A stretch of 64,000 bases of DNA from JABDNZ01 sp050049805 (GTDB lineage Bacteria > Gemmatimonadota > Gemmatimonadetes > Longimicrobiales > Gaopeijiaceae), in contig JASFVN010000001.1 in NCBI GenBank assembly GCA_050049805.1, positions 16,469 through 80,468 of the forward strand, in the 5' to 3' direction. The notes under the pieces were generated by a model, which saw nothing but the letters and a program-made list of their open reading frames with translations, did no database searches and had not been told where the DNA came from. Position numbers and translations under genes: made by a program. How positions within the stretch are numbered: the first letter of the stretch is position 1; each line of letters starts with the position of its first letter. Below are positions 35,538-44,445 of the stretch, piece after piece.

Positions 35538-36632
35538 TCAACCGGCGGTTCTCTCCGTCCATTCGTGGACTTTGTCCACCAGAAAGGCCACCGCTCCGGG
35601 GTCGGTGGCCGGCTCGATGCCATGCCCGAGATTGAAGATGTGGCCGGGCCCTGGTCCCGCCTCCCTGAGAACTGATCTGATCTGGGTTTCAAGGGCCCGC
35701 CTTGGGGCGAAGAGGGCTGCCGGATCCAGGTTCCCTTGGACCGGAAGCTCCGGTCCCACGATGGCCCTGGCTCTGGAGAGAGGAAGACGCCAATCGATGC
35801 CCAACACATCTGCCCCCGCACGGGCAGCATCTTCCAGGAGGGTCGCTCCCTGGTTCGGGAAGTAGATGAGGGGAAGGTCGAGATCCCTGAGGTTCTCCAG
35901 GATCCTTCGTACTGCAGTGAGGGCGAATGACCGGAACTCGTATGGGCTCAGAAGCCCCGCCCAGGAATCGAAAATCATGAGGGCCTGCGCCCCCGCTTCT
36001 GCCTGGGCCCGGAGGTAGGCCGCCATACCGTCGGAAAGCTTGTTCAAAAGCACCCGGGCAGCCTCGGGTTCCGCGAAAAGGAAAGATTTGGCCTTGATGA
36101 AGGTCTTGGACCCCTTCCCCTCCACCAGGTAACAAAAGAGGGTCCACGGGGCCCCGGCGAAGCCGATAAGTGGAGTTGATTCCGGCAGCTCTTTTCGGAG
36201 AATCCGAATGGTCTCGAAGACGAAAGGGACACTTTCCTCGGGGTCCGCAGGGCGCACACGATCCACGTCCGCCGGAGTCCGGACAGGGTCGGCAATCAAA
36301 GGTCCGGGCTTGAACTCCAACTCAATTCCCATCCCTTCCACCGGCGTCATGATGTCGGAGAAGAGGATGGCCGCGTCCAATTCGAAACGGCTCAGGGGCT
36401 GGAGAGTGACCTCCGCCGCCAGTTCCGGCGTCTTGGTCAGCGTCAGGAAGTCCACCTTCCTTCGAATCTTCCGATATTCCGGGAGATACCGGCCCGCCTG
36501 CCGCATGAGCCAGATCGGCGTGTGGGAGGTGGGCTTCCGCCTGCAAGCCGCCAGGAAGGCTGGCTCCGGCGACCGGGTCCCCCCCTTGGCCTTTTCGTCC
36601 CCTACCACACCGGAATCAACCTCCGAAGACAT
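35538..36632 (-). CDS. hemE: Uroporphyrinogen decarboxylase
   Basis: A 364-residue cytosolic enzyme that removes four carboxyl groups from uroporphyrinogen III to give coproporphyrinogen III. Signature near the N-terminus: PIWLMRQAGRYLPEYR at residues 39-54, then LFSDIMTPVEGMG with the catalytic Asp, and GFAGAPWTLFCYLVEG. The C-terminus HIFNLGHGIEP is typical. Its ATG lies 17 bases inside the end of hemL. It is the last gene of the heme operon. Confidence 0.97.
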   Translation of the reverse strand: MSSEVDSGVVGDEKAKGGTRSPEPAFLAACRRKPTSHTPIWLMRQAGRYLPEYRKIRRKVDFLTLTKTPELAAEVTLQPLSRFELDAAILFSDIMTPVEGMGIELEFKPGPLIADPVRTPADVDRVRPADPEESVPFVFETIRILRKELPESTPLIGFAGAPWTLFCYLVEGKGSKTFIKAKSFLFAEPEAARVLLNKLSDGMAAYLRAQAEAGAQALMIFDSWAGLLSPYEFRSFALTAVRRILENLRDLDLPLIYFPNQGATLLEDAARAGADVLGIDWRLPLSRARAIVGPELPVQGNLDPAALFAPRRALETQIRSVLREAGPGPGHIFNLGHGIEPATDPGAVAFLVDKVHEWTERTAG

Positions 36633-37914
36633 CCCCCAATACCTCCTTCACCGCAACGACCGTGTCGTCGATGTCCACCGCCGTGTGGGCGGAGGAGAGG
36701 AAGAGAGCCTCGAAAGGGCTCGGTGCCAGGTAGAATCCCCGATCCAGCATACCCCAGAAGAAACGGCGGAATGCATCCCGATCGGAGCGGTCGGCAGAGT
36801 GCCAATCCGCGACGGGTCGCGGGGTGAAGAAGAGGGATGCCATGGAACCTACCCGGGTCCAATGGAGAGGATACCCTTCCGCATCGATAATTGCCTCGAT
36901 TCCCTCCTCCAGTTGGCCGCCCCGGGCCTCCAGTGTCTGGAAGACATGGGGGTTATCCTTGAGATAGGTGAGAGCCGCCGTTCCAGCGGCGGTGGCCAGG
37001 GGGTTCCCCGAAAGCGTGCCGGCCTGGTACACGGGCCCGTCCGGCGCCACTTGCCTCATCAGATCCGCCCTGCCTCCGTAGGCGCCCACAGGCAAGCCCC
37101 CTCCGATGACCTTGCCCAGAGTGGTCAGGTCGGGCATGACCCCATAGCGCTCCTGGGCACCTCCGAGGGCAACTCGAAATCCCGTCATCACTTCGTCGAA
37201 GATGAGGACGGCATCCTCTTTGGTGCAGATCTCTCTGAGGCCCTCCAGAAAACCAGGTGCCGGCGGGACGCAACCCATATTGCCCGCCACGGGTTCCACG
37301 ATGACGCAAGCGACCTTACAGGGGCATGCATCGAAGTGGGCTCGGACCGAATCCAGATCATTATAATCCGCCACCAGGGTGTCCTGGGCCGAGCCGGGGG
37401 TCACGCCGGGGCTGGACGGCACCCCGAGAGTGGCTGCTCCGGACCCGGCCTCCACCAGAAAGGAATCGGCGTGGCCGTGATATCCCCCCCGGAATTTGAT
37501 CATCTTTGGCCGGCCGGTAACGGCCCGAGCCAAGCGAACAGCGCTCATGGTGGCTTCGGTACCCGAATTGACGAGCCGGACCACTTCCACTGAGGGAACC
37601 AGATCCACCACCAACTCGGCCAACTCGATCTCCCGGGTGGTGGGAGCCCCAAAGGAAGTGCCGAGCTTCAGCGCTTCGTAGACAGCCCTCCGAATGCCTT
37701 CCTGGTTGTGGCCCAGGAGCATCGGCCCCCAGGAGCCCACAAAATCCAGGTAGGTATTGCCGTCGGCATCGACGACCCGGGCCCCTTCCGCCCGAACGAT
37801 GAAGAGAGGATCTCCTCCCACACTCCCGAAGGCACGGACGGGGCTGTTCACCCCTCCGGGGATGGTCTCCCGAGCCCGCTCGAACAGCTTCCTGCTGAGC
37901 TCTTTCTGCGACAT
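36616..37914 (-). CDS. hemL: Glutamate-1-semialdehyde 2,1-aminomutase
   Basis: A 432-residue PLP enzyme that converts glutamate-1-semialdehyde to 5-aminolevulinate. The PLP lysine is Lys268 in TTLGKVIGGGLPVGAYGG, and the cofactor aspartate lies in IFDEVMTGFR. The N-terminus IPGGVNSPVRAFG is characteristic and separates it from other class III aminotransferases. ATG at 37914 is preceded by GAGGA. It sits between hemB (20 bases upstream) and hemE (overlapping). Confidence 0.97.
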   Translation of the reverse strand: MSQKELSRKLFERARETIPGGVNSPVRAFGSVGGDPLFIVRAEGARVVDADGNTYLDFVGSWGPMLLGHNQEGIRRAVYEALKLGTSFGAPTTREIELAELVVDLVPSVEVVRLVNSGTEATMSAVRLARAVTGRPKMIKFRGGYHGHADSFLVEAGSGAATLGVPSSPGVTPGSAQDTLVADYNDLDSVRAHFDACPCKVACVIVEPVAGNMGCVPPAPGFLEGLREICTKEDAVLIFDEVMTGFRVALGGAQERYGVMPDLTTLGKVIGGGLPVGAYGGRADLMRQVAPDGPVYQAGTLSGNPLATAAGTAALTYLKDNPHVFQTLEARGGQLEEGIEAIIDAEGYPLHWTRVGSMASLFFTPRPVADWHSADRSDRDAFRRFFWGMLDRGFYLAPSPFEALFLSSAHTAVDIDDTVVAVKEVLGDVFGG

Positions 37915-37934
37915 GGTGCGTCCTCGTTCTCCCT

Positions 37935-38921
37935 TCACTCCTCGGTAAGCCACCGAGCCAGATCTTTTCCGAAGTAGGTGAGGATCATGTCGGCGCCGGC
38001 CCGCTTGATCCCCAGGAGACTTTCCATGGCCACTCTTTTCTCGTCGACCCATCCGTTCTGGGCCGCCGCCTTGATGAGGGCGTATTCTCCCGAAACCTGG
38101 TAAGCCGCCGTAGGCAGGCCAAAGGTCGTCTTCACCCGCCGGATGACGTCCAGGTAGGCGAGGGCCGGTTTCACCATGACGATGTCGGCCCCCTCGTCGA
38201 TGTCCAACTCGACTTCCTTGAGCGCTTCCTCGACGTTGGCAGGATCCATCTGGTAGGCTCTCCGATCCCCGAACGCGGGCGCGGACTGAGCGGCATCCCG
38301 GAAGGGGCCGTAAAAGGCCGAGGCATATTTGGCGGCGTAGGACACGATGGTGGTATCCACAAACCCGGCATGATCCAGGGTCTCCCTGATAGCCCACACT
38401 CGTCCGTCCATCATGTCGGAAGGAGCCACAGCGTCGGCTCCCGCCATGGCATAGGTGAGGGCGGCCTGAGCCAGGAGATCCAGGGTTGGGTCGTTATCCA
38501 CCTCACCCTCCCCTGTCAGAACCCCACAATGCCCGTGACTGGTGTACTCACACATGCACACATCCGCCCACACCAGGAGCCCGGGCACCTGTTCCTTGAT
38601 GGCCCTGATGGACTCGGGCACAAGGCCGTCGGGATTGTAGGCTTCGGAGCCCTCCGGATCCTTGTCTTCCTCGTCGGGAACTCCGAAGAGGATGATGGCT
38701 GGAATGCCCAGTTCATGGATCTGGGCGGCCTCCTCCACGATCAGGTCCACCGATTGTTGAGAAACCCCGGGCATGCTCTGCACCGGGTTGTCCACCCCGT
38801 TCCCCGGGACCACGAAGAGTGGAACGATCACGTCGTCCAGAGAGAGAGAGGTTTCCCGAATGAGCCTCCGCCAGTTCTCGGATTTCCTGAGCCGGCGAGG
38901 ACGATGGGCTGGAAAAGCCAT
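37935..38921 (-). CDS. hemB: Delta-aminolevulinic acid dehydratase (porphobilinogen synthase)
   Basis: A 328-residue enzyme that joins two 5-aminolevulinates to porphobilinogen. Schiff-base lysines lie in the strand YAAKYASAFYGPFR and in MVKPALAYLDVI. The metal site region DVCMCEYTSHGHCG holds three cysteines, so a zinc-type active site is expected. The ATG at 38921 is chosen over a GTG at 38945 from the conserved N-terminus and the AAGGA box. Confidence 0.96.
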   Translation of the reverse strand: MAFPAHRPRRLRKSENWRRLIRETSLSLDDVIVPLFVVPGNGVDNPVQSMPGVSQQSVDLIVEEAAQIHELGIPAIILFGVPDEEDKDPEGSEAYNPDGLVPESIRAIKEQVPGLLVWADVCMCEYTSHGHCGVLTGEGEVDNDPTLDLLAQAALTYAMAGADAVAPSDMMDGRVWAIRETLDHAGFVDTTIVSYAAKYASAFYGPFRDAAQSAPAFGDRRAYQMDPANVEEALKEVELDIDEGADIVMVKPALAYLDVIRRVKTTFGLPTAAYQVSGEYALIKAAAQNGWVDEKRVAMESLLGIKRAGADMILTYFGKDLARWLTEE

Positions 38922-38975
38922 GGTTTGTATCCTTTTCGAGGGCACCTCTTCGAGAGCCCGTTCACGTTGGTCAGA

Positions 38976-39758
38976 TTATTGGGCCAGGTCCGTCAGGGTC
39001 GCTGCTTCCGCAGCATCGGCCAATGCTTCCAGGGTGGGCTCTACCGCCACTGATATTCTCCCCCATCCGGCCTTCTCCAAGGCCGCCGCCGTGGTCGGCC
39101 CCATAGCTGCGGCCGGAACGTTTTCGGCGAGGATACGGAAGAGGTCTTCCCCAATGCCGGCCCGGAAAGCCTCCACGGCGGACGGGCTGGCAAAGGTAAC
39201 CACCCCCAGCTTCCCTTCCTCGAAAGCGGCCCGGCATGCGTCGCCGTCCACTGGCAGACGAACCGTACGGTATGCCGTGGTCTTGTCCACGTCGGCGCCC
39301 AATTCCGCGAGTCCCCTCGGAAGCTCCTCTCGGGCAATGAGGCTGGCCGGAAAGAAGATCTTCCGGCCCCTGGCGTCACCTGCGGCCCTGAAAGCAGCCA
39401 CCAGCCCTTCCCCACGTCCCTCCATGGGCACCCGATGCACCGGCCAGCCAGCTTCTTCCAAAGCCAAAGCGGTGGAAGGCCCCACCGCGGCCATCTTGAC
39501 CCCCTCCGGAGCCCTACGGACGCGACTGACCACCGCCTCTACTGCCCTCGGGGAGGAAAAGCAGATCCAGTCATAATCCCGGATTCGAGCCAGGGACGCC
39601 AGGAGGGGGCACGGATCCTCCGGAGGCTCGAAGGATATGCTGGCCCAGTGGAGGACTCGGGCTCCTCGCTCCTTCAGGATGGTGGAGAGAGGACCGTCCT
39701 CCCCTTCCCCCCGGGTCACGGCAACGCCGATCCCCAAGAGAGTCCTGTCAGCTGCCAT
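38976..39758 (-). CDS. hemD: Uroporphyrinogen-III synthase
   Basis: A 260-residue, poorly conserved enzyme that closes and inverts ring D of hydroxymethylbilane. Identification rests on two Rossmann-like halves (GIGVAVTRGEGED at the start; DWICFSSPRAVEAVV and VVTFASPSAVEAF as paired phosphate-binding strands) and on its place between hemC and hemB. The ATG lies 11 bases inside the end of hemC and is preceded by GGGAGG. Confidence 0.92.
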   Translation of the reverse strand: MAADRTLLGIGVAVTRGEGEDGPLSTILKERGARVLHWASISFEPPEDPCPLLASLARIRDYDWICFSSPRAVEAVVSRVRRAPEGVKMAAVGPSTALALEEAGWPVHRVPMEGRGEGLVAAFRAAGDARGRKIFFPASLIAREELPRGLAELGADVDKTTAYRTVRLPVDGDACRAAFEEGKLGVVTFASPSAVEAFRAGIGEDLFRILAENVPAAAMGPTTAAALEKAGWGRISVAVEPTLEALADAAEAATLTDLAQ

Positions 39759-40737
39759 TCCCGGCCTCCCCTTTCCCCCCCTGAACCCTCCTGATCTCCT
39801 CCAGAATCGCTTCTGCGCCCCTGGCCAGAAGGTCCTCGGCGAGGTCGGTACCCAAGCGGTCCGCGTCATCCGCCGGTCCCTTCAGTTCCCCCCCGATCCA
39901 CCGGTCTCCGTCCAGAGAGGAGACGACTCCACGGAGGACAAGGTCCGCCCCCCGGACCTCCCCGTAGGCTCCCACCGGAATCTGGCAACCACCCTCCAAC
40001 CGTCGAAGGAAGGCTCGCTCGGCTGTGGTTGCGACCCTGGTTTCCCGGTGATCCAGGGCCGCGACCCGCTTCGCCACGTCCAAATCCGTTGATCTGATCT
40101 GGACCGCCACAGCTCCCTGGGAAACGGCGGGAGGGAAAGTGTCAACCGGGAGAAAGGCCGAGACCCGGAAGTCCAGGCCCAGCCGCCGCACGCCGGCATA
40201 GGCCAGGACGATGGCATCGTACTCCCCCTCGTCCAGCCTTCCAATCCGGGTGGGCACGTTCCCCCTGAGGTCTTTCACCTCCAGGTCGGAGCGCCATCGG
40301 CCCAATAGGGCCCGCCGCCGAAGGCTGCTGGTGCCAACCCTGGCACCCTGGGGGAGAGCATCGGGAGGGACCGGCGCCCCCCCCGCCCAGAGGGGAGGAG
40401 AAAAAAGGAGCACGTCCCTCGGATCTTCCCTCTCCATCACGGCGCCTATGGTCAGTCGAGGCGGCAGGGCCGTGGCCAGGTCCTTCAGGCTATGGACCGC
40501 CACATCCACCTTGCTCCGAAGGAGGGCTTCCTCGATCTCTTTTGTGAAGAAAGCCTTGCCCTGAACGCTGGAAAGGGGAACGTCCTGGATCCGATCTCCC
40601 TCGGTCCTGATCAGCACCAACTCGGTATCGGGGGGATCCGGAAGGGCCCTCAGAGCCGAGGCCACATGTTCCGCCTGCCAGCGAGCCAGGGCGGACCCAC
40701 GGGTCCCGATCCTGATGAGGCCTCGGGGGGAGGTCAC
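39748..40737 (-). CDS. hemC: Porphobilinogen deaminase (hydroxymethylbilane synthase)
   Basis: A 329-residue enzyme that polymerises four porphobilinogens. IGTRGSALARWQAEHV at the start, HSLKDLATALP with the catalytic Asp, RRRALL and Cys251 in LEGGCQIPVGAYG, which should carry the dipyrromethane cofactor. The start is GTG and overlaps the hemA stop (GTGA at 40734-40737), so translation is coupled. Confidence 0.97.
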   Translation of the reverse strand: MTSPRGLIRIGTRGSALARWQAEHVASALRALPDPPDTELVLIRTEGDRIQDVPLSSVQGKAFFTKEIEEALLRSKVDVAVHSLKDLATALPPRLTIGAVMEREDPRDVLLFSPPLWAGGAPVPPDALPQGARVGTSSLRRRALLGRWRSDLEVKDLRGNVPTRIGRLDEGEYDAIVLAYAGVRRLGLDFRVSAFLPVDTFPPAVSQGAVAVQIRSTDLDVAKRVAALDHRETRVATTAERAFLRRLEGGCQIPVGAYGEVRGADLVLRGVVSSLDGDRWIGGELKGPADDADRLGTDLAEDLLARGAEAILEEIRRVQGGKGEAGNGS

Positions 40738-42134
40738 GACTCGCTTCCCCTCCCCTTTCCGGGACCTTCCACTTCGTCCCTGACCGAGGAGGCGGAATCT
40801 TCAGAGACCCTCTCCGACCCCTCCCTGCCGGAATGATCCTCCTCCGACTCTTCTGAACTCTCCCCGAAGGCCTCCAGATCCAACTCGAATAACTCCTGAA
40901 TCGCAACCAGTTTGTGGATCCCGTGCCGTGTTGAAGGCTCCACACCTCGGATCAGCGTGGTGGGCTGATGCAGAAGCTTGTTCAACAGGGAACGGGTATA
41001 TCCTTTCAGGGCTTCGATGTCGGCGGGTTCGAAGTTCTTTACCTGCCGAGCCATTTCTTTCTCGGCAATCTCCTGAAAACGCCCCCTCAACGCCCGTATC
41101 ACCGGAACCATGTCCAATGACTCCTGCCAGGACATGTACCGACCCACCTCTTGCAGGACGATCTTCTCCACCTTAGGTATCTCCCGCCGCCTTCGGACCC
41201 GGTTCTGGTCTGCGATTTCTTCCAGATCGTCGATATTGTAGAGGAACACCCTGTCCAGGTTCCTCACCTCGGGCTGTACGTTCCTGGGATTGGCGATGTC
41301 CACCATGATTTTCGGACCCCGGGTAGATCCCTGAAGGACCCTGGTCATCCTCTCCACGTCGATGATGGGTTGCCTTGACCCGGTAGCTACCACGATGACC
41401 CTAGCCTCCGTGAGCGCATCGTCCATCTCCTCCCAGGGACGGGCCACAACCCCCAATTCGAGAGCCAACTCCTGCGCCCGATGGAAGGTCCGGTTCATGA
41501 TGGTGAGGAGCTTCGGCCCCGCCTCGGCAAAGTGCCGAGCGACAGCGGTCCCGGTTTCCCCCGCTCCCAACACGAGAATGGGATGCCGCCTCAGGCCACC
41601 AAAGATCTTGTCCGCCATTTCCATGGCGGCGTGGGCCATGGAGACCGTCCCCTTCCCGATTTCCGTCTCGTTTCGAGCCCGTTTCCCCACATGGACCGCC
41701 GACGTGAACAGGCGAGTCAGGATGGCACCCATGGATTTGTGACGGTCCGCCGCCTCGAAGGCTTCCTTGACCTGCCCCAGGATCTGGGCCTCCCCCACCA
41801 TCATGGACTCCAGACCGGATGCCACTCGAAACAAGTGCCGCACCGTCTCCATCCCGGACCAGGAGTAGGTGTGGGTGGCGCTGTTGAAGTGGTCAACTCC
41901 TTTCAGCTCGTTCGCCGCTTCCCGGAGAAGCTGTTCGGCCTCGGACTTGTCTCCGACGAATGCGTAGAACTCGGTACGGTTGCAGGTAGAGAGGATCACC
42001 GTCTCCCGAAGGAGGTCCGAATGGGCTCGTAACATGTGGTAGGCGGTGCCCATTTCTTCCGGATGCACCTGGACCTCGTCCCGTATCTGGGCCGGCGCCG
42101 TCTTGTGGCTGATTCCGAGAACGATCAGGTCCAT
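40734..42134 (-). CDS. hemA: Glutamyl-tRNA reductase
   Basis: A 466-residue NADPH enzyme that reduces glutamyl-tRNA to glutamate-1-semialdehyde, the first step of the C5 route. Catalytic Cys51 in STCNRTEFYAF, substrate loop SHKTAP, and NADPH-binding ILVLGAGETGTAVARHF. The last 45 residues are an acidic, serine-rich tail (GESSEESEEDHSGREGSE) beyond the dimerisation domain, not part of the usual fold. First gene of the heme operon, behind a terminator that ends the previous gene. The ribosome site before ATG 42134 is weak. Confidence 0.96.
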   Translation of the reverse strand: MDLIVLGISHKTAPAQIRDEVQVHPEEMGTAYHMLRAHSDLLRETVILSTCNRTEFYAFVGDKSEAEQLLREAANELKGVDHFNSATHTYSWSGMETVRHLFRVASGLESMMVGEAQILGQVKEAFEAADRHKSMGAILTRLFTSAVHVGKRARNETEIGKGTVSMAHAAMEMADKIFGGLRRHPILVLGAGETGTAVARHFAEAGPKLLTIMNRTFHRAQELALELGVVARPWEEMDDALTEARVIVVATGSRQPIIDVERMTRVLQGSTRGPKIMVDIANPRNVQPEVRNLDRVFLYNIDDLEEIADQNRVRRRREIPKVEKIVLQEVGRYMSWQESLDMVPVIRALRGRFQEIAEKEMARQVKNFEPADIEALKGYTRSLLNKLLHQPTTLIRGVEPSTRHGIHKLVAIQELFELDLEAFGESSEESEEDHSGREGSERVSEDSASSVRDEVEGPGKGRGSES

Positions 42135-42210
42135 GAGGTCGAGAGAACGGGTGGTCTGAGGGTCCGATAAATATGACCCTACCCGGGGGCGATGGGAATC
42201 GGGGTCGACG

Positions 42211-42245
42211 GAAAAGAAAGAAGTGGGGAGCTTGGAGCCCCCCAC
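42211..42245 (-). terminator. Intrinsic terminator between the DUF4342 gene and hemA
   Basis: On the minus strand a 10-bp stem with one G-U pair (42236-42245 with 42223-42232, loop CCA) is followed by TTCTTTCTTTTCC. It lies about 60 bases after the DUF4342 stop and 77 bases before hemA, so the heme operon should start from its own promoter downstream of it. Confidence 0.8.
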
Positions 42246-42306
42246 CTCCTGCCACTCCTTGAGCCGCCCTGCGACGGAAAAGGATGGGCGTCGAACTGCT
42301 TTCGAG

Positions 42307-42609
42307 TCACTCCTCTCGGTGTCGCTCCACTTCGATGGAGCAGTCCGTTACCAAAGCCGCGATGGCGCCGACAGCTGCCCAGACAGGGAAGATGGCCGCC
42401 CCGACCACTCCCAGCGTCAAGGGAATCTCGATGAGAGTTTTGTCTTCGTCGTTCTTGATGGTGATGCGGCGGACGTTTCCCTCCTGGATCAACTCCTTGA
42501 CCTTGGAGAGCAGCCTCTCTCCCGCAACTTTGTACCGCTCCCTCCCTCCGGACTCCTGACTTTCCTCTTCCTCGGTCTGCTCCTCGGTGGCTTCATATTC
42601 TTCTGTCAT
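42307..42609 (-). CDS. DUF4342 domain protein
   Basis: A 100-residue protein with an acidic N-terminal tail of about 25 residues and a DUF4342 domain: VKELIQEGNVRRITIKN near residue 38, then LIEIPLTLGVVGA and a hydrophobic stretch to AIAALVTDCSIEVER. It may associate with membranes through that stretch. Function unknown. ATG 42609 is preferred because AGGAGG is five bases upstream; ATG 42612 lies too close to the box. Confidence 0.88.
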   Translation of the reverse strand: MTEEYEATEEQTEEEESQESGGRERYKVAGERLLSKVKELIQEGNVRRITIKNDEDKTLIEIPLTLGVVGAAIFPVWAAVGAIAALVTDCSIEVERHREE

Positions 42610-42842
42610 CATTCCTCCTGGAACGCTGGTCAATTCTTTCTTCTATACGAAATCAGGGTCGGAAAGGTTCGTCACCCTCGCTACGGTCCTTGGCTGGAGT
42701 GTGGTGTTCGGGCATGATCGGGGCAAGGAAACCCCCGGGCGAATCGCCCCTGCACCTGCCCCCCCTCCCTCGCCTGATGGGCTCCCTGGCACTATCCTGC
42801 CTCAAAGTCCCCTCTTGTGCGTCGATGGTGTTGGAGCGCCCC

Positions 42843-43307
42843 ATGAGCCCCATCAATCTTCAGCTGCCATCTGGAGGCAGGACCTTCCACGGGTTGATCC
42901 TGGATTTTACGGGAACCCTGTCCTTGGACGGCATCCTTCTTCCAGGTGTGGCCAGCCGATTACAGGCACTTTCCAGGTCTCTCCAGATCACCGTTCTCAC
43001 AGCCGACACTTTCGGTACAGCGAAGGAAACATTGGCGGGGCTTCCCTTGGAGGTCCGGCTCATCCGGGATGGTGCTGAAAAAGCAGAAGCTGTGGCCTCC
43101 CTGGACCCTGGAGGGATCATCGCCATCGGCAATGGCCGCAATGACGTCGCCATGCTGGCCGCGGCGGAGCTCGGCATCGCGATCCTGGGGCCCGAAGGCG
43201 TCGCATCCGAGCTCCTGACCGCTGCCGACGTGGTGGTGTCGGACATCAACGATGCTCTGGATTTGATCCTCCACCCCCTACGCCTGAAAGCTACGCTCCG
43301 TGATTGA
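42843..43307 (+). CDS. HAD-superfamily protein, soluble P-type-ATPase-like
   Basis: A 154-residue stand-alone HAD domain resembling the phosphorylation domain of P-type ATPases. Motif I is LILDFTGTLSLDG, motif II VLTADTFGTAKE, a lysine in AEKAEAV and motif IV AIGNGRNDVAML. There are no membrane segments and no ATPase actuator domain. Either a small phosphatase or a regulatory fragment is possible. The ATG at 42843 has GGAG six bases upstream; earlier in-frame starts add non-conserved sequence. Confidence 0.85.
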   Translation: MSPINLQLPSGGRTFHGLILDFTGTLSLDGILLPGVASRLQALSRSLQITVLTADTFGTAKETLAGLPLEVRLIRDGAEKAEAVASLDPGGIIAIGNGRNDVAMLAAAELGIAILGPEGVASELLTAADVVVSDINDALDLILHPLRLKATLRD

Positions 43308-43388
43308 AGGCGTACCGTCTGGGACTCCCCGGCCTCGATTCGCCGGGAACTCCGGAGCAGCTTTCTCGGAAAGCCCAGGAGTCCTCTC

Positions 43389-44303
43389 GTGATCCGACCT
43401 CCCCTGACCTCAGCCATACCCCTGCTTCTCATCTGGACCATGCCAATGATCGCCAGCGCCCAGGCCCCGGCGGGGACGGACATTTGGGCGTTCAGGATCA
43501 CCGGCAGCCCGCCCACCGTCGACCTCGCGTCGGCGATTCGGGTGTCGGAGCGACCCGGCTACGACAACCAGCCTCATTTTCCACCCGGCCAGCGGTTGAT
43601 CCTTTATACAGCCATCGACTCCCTGGGCCAGGCGGACATCTGGAGCTACGATCTTCGTTCGGGCCAGCACCGTAACCTCACTCGGTCGGCGCCGGAGAGC
43701 GAATACTCGGCCACGGTCATGCCCTCCCTGGCCCGCTTCTCCGCCATCCGCGTAGAAGCCGACTCCACGCAGCGCCTGTGGAGCTTCGAATCGGGGGGCA
43801 CGAACCCGGAGCTCGTCCTCGAGGAGATCGCACCAGTGGGGTACCACGCCTGGTTGAACCAAGACACCCTCGCCCTCTTCGTCCTTGGCAACCCCGCCAC
43901 ACTGCAAATCGCAGATGTGCCCCGGGGAACGGCAGAGGTCGTGGCTGAGAACATCGGACGATCCTTGCATCGGATTCCCGGGCGGGAAGCCTTCTCGTTT
44001 GTGCAGTTGGGTCCGGAAGGCCCGGGCACCATTACCGAGTTCGATCTGCCCACCGGCGAAACCAGGCCAATCGCTCCCCTTCTCGAGGGGAACGAGTTCT
44101 ACGCCTGGACGACCGCCGGCACGATTCTCATGGGCCAGGGATCCAGCTTATACCGTTGGACCCCCGGTGAATCACCCCCCTGGCAAGAGGTGGTCGATCT
44201 TCTTCCCGCGGGTATTCTGGGGATTTCCCGAATCGCCCTGAGCCCCGAGGGAGGCTGGATCGCGGTTGTGGCTCAGGACCCCGAAGACGACGGATCGGGC
44301 TGA
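43389..44303 (+). CDS. Secreted TolB-like beta-propeller protein
   Basis: A 304-residue exported protein with a signal peptide (PLLLIWTMPMIASAQ) and at least four beta-propeller blades: LILYTAIDSLGQADIWSYD, LWSFESGGTNPELVLEE, ITEFDLPTGETRPIAPL and ISRIALSPEGGWIAVV. It resembles the propeller part of S9 and Tricorn peptidases but has no catalytic domain. Function unknown, perhaps a binding or scaffold protein. Start is GTG with AGGAG seven bases upstream. Confidence 0.78.
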   Translation: MIRPPLTSAIPLLLIWTMPMIASAQAPAGTDIWAFRITGSPPTVDLASAIRVSERPGYDNQPHFPPGQRLILYTAIDSLGQADIWSYDLRSGQHRNLTRSAPESEYSATVMPSLARFSAIRVEADSTQRLWSFESGGTNPELVLEEIAPVGYHAWLNQDTLALFVLGNPATLQIADVPRGTAEVVAENIGRSLHRIPGREAFSFVQLGPEGPGTITEFDLPTGETRPIAPLLEGNEFYAWTTAGTILMGQGSSLYRWTPGESPPWQEVVDLLPAGILGISRIALSPEGGWIAVVAQDPEDDGSG

Positions 44304-44445
44304 ATCGCCCGTCCACCCCAGGACCCATCGAGGAACCGGATTGGATCCGCAGGGACATTCGGGGGTTCTGAAGCTGGACAAAAGGGCTTGGGCCGCCTAA
44401 GCTTTCGACAGCGTAACCCCTACATTCTCAAAGGAGTTGGGAGCC

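Noticed and set aside
35381..35830. A 149-codon minus-strand frame across the end of hemE and the intergenic region
   Set aside because: It overlaps the conserved C-terminus of hemE in another frame and has no signature of its own.
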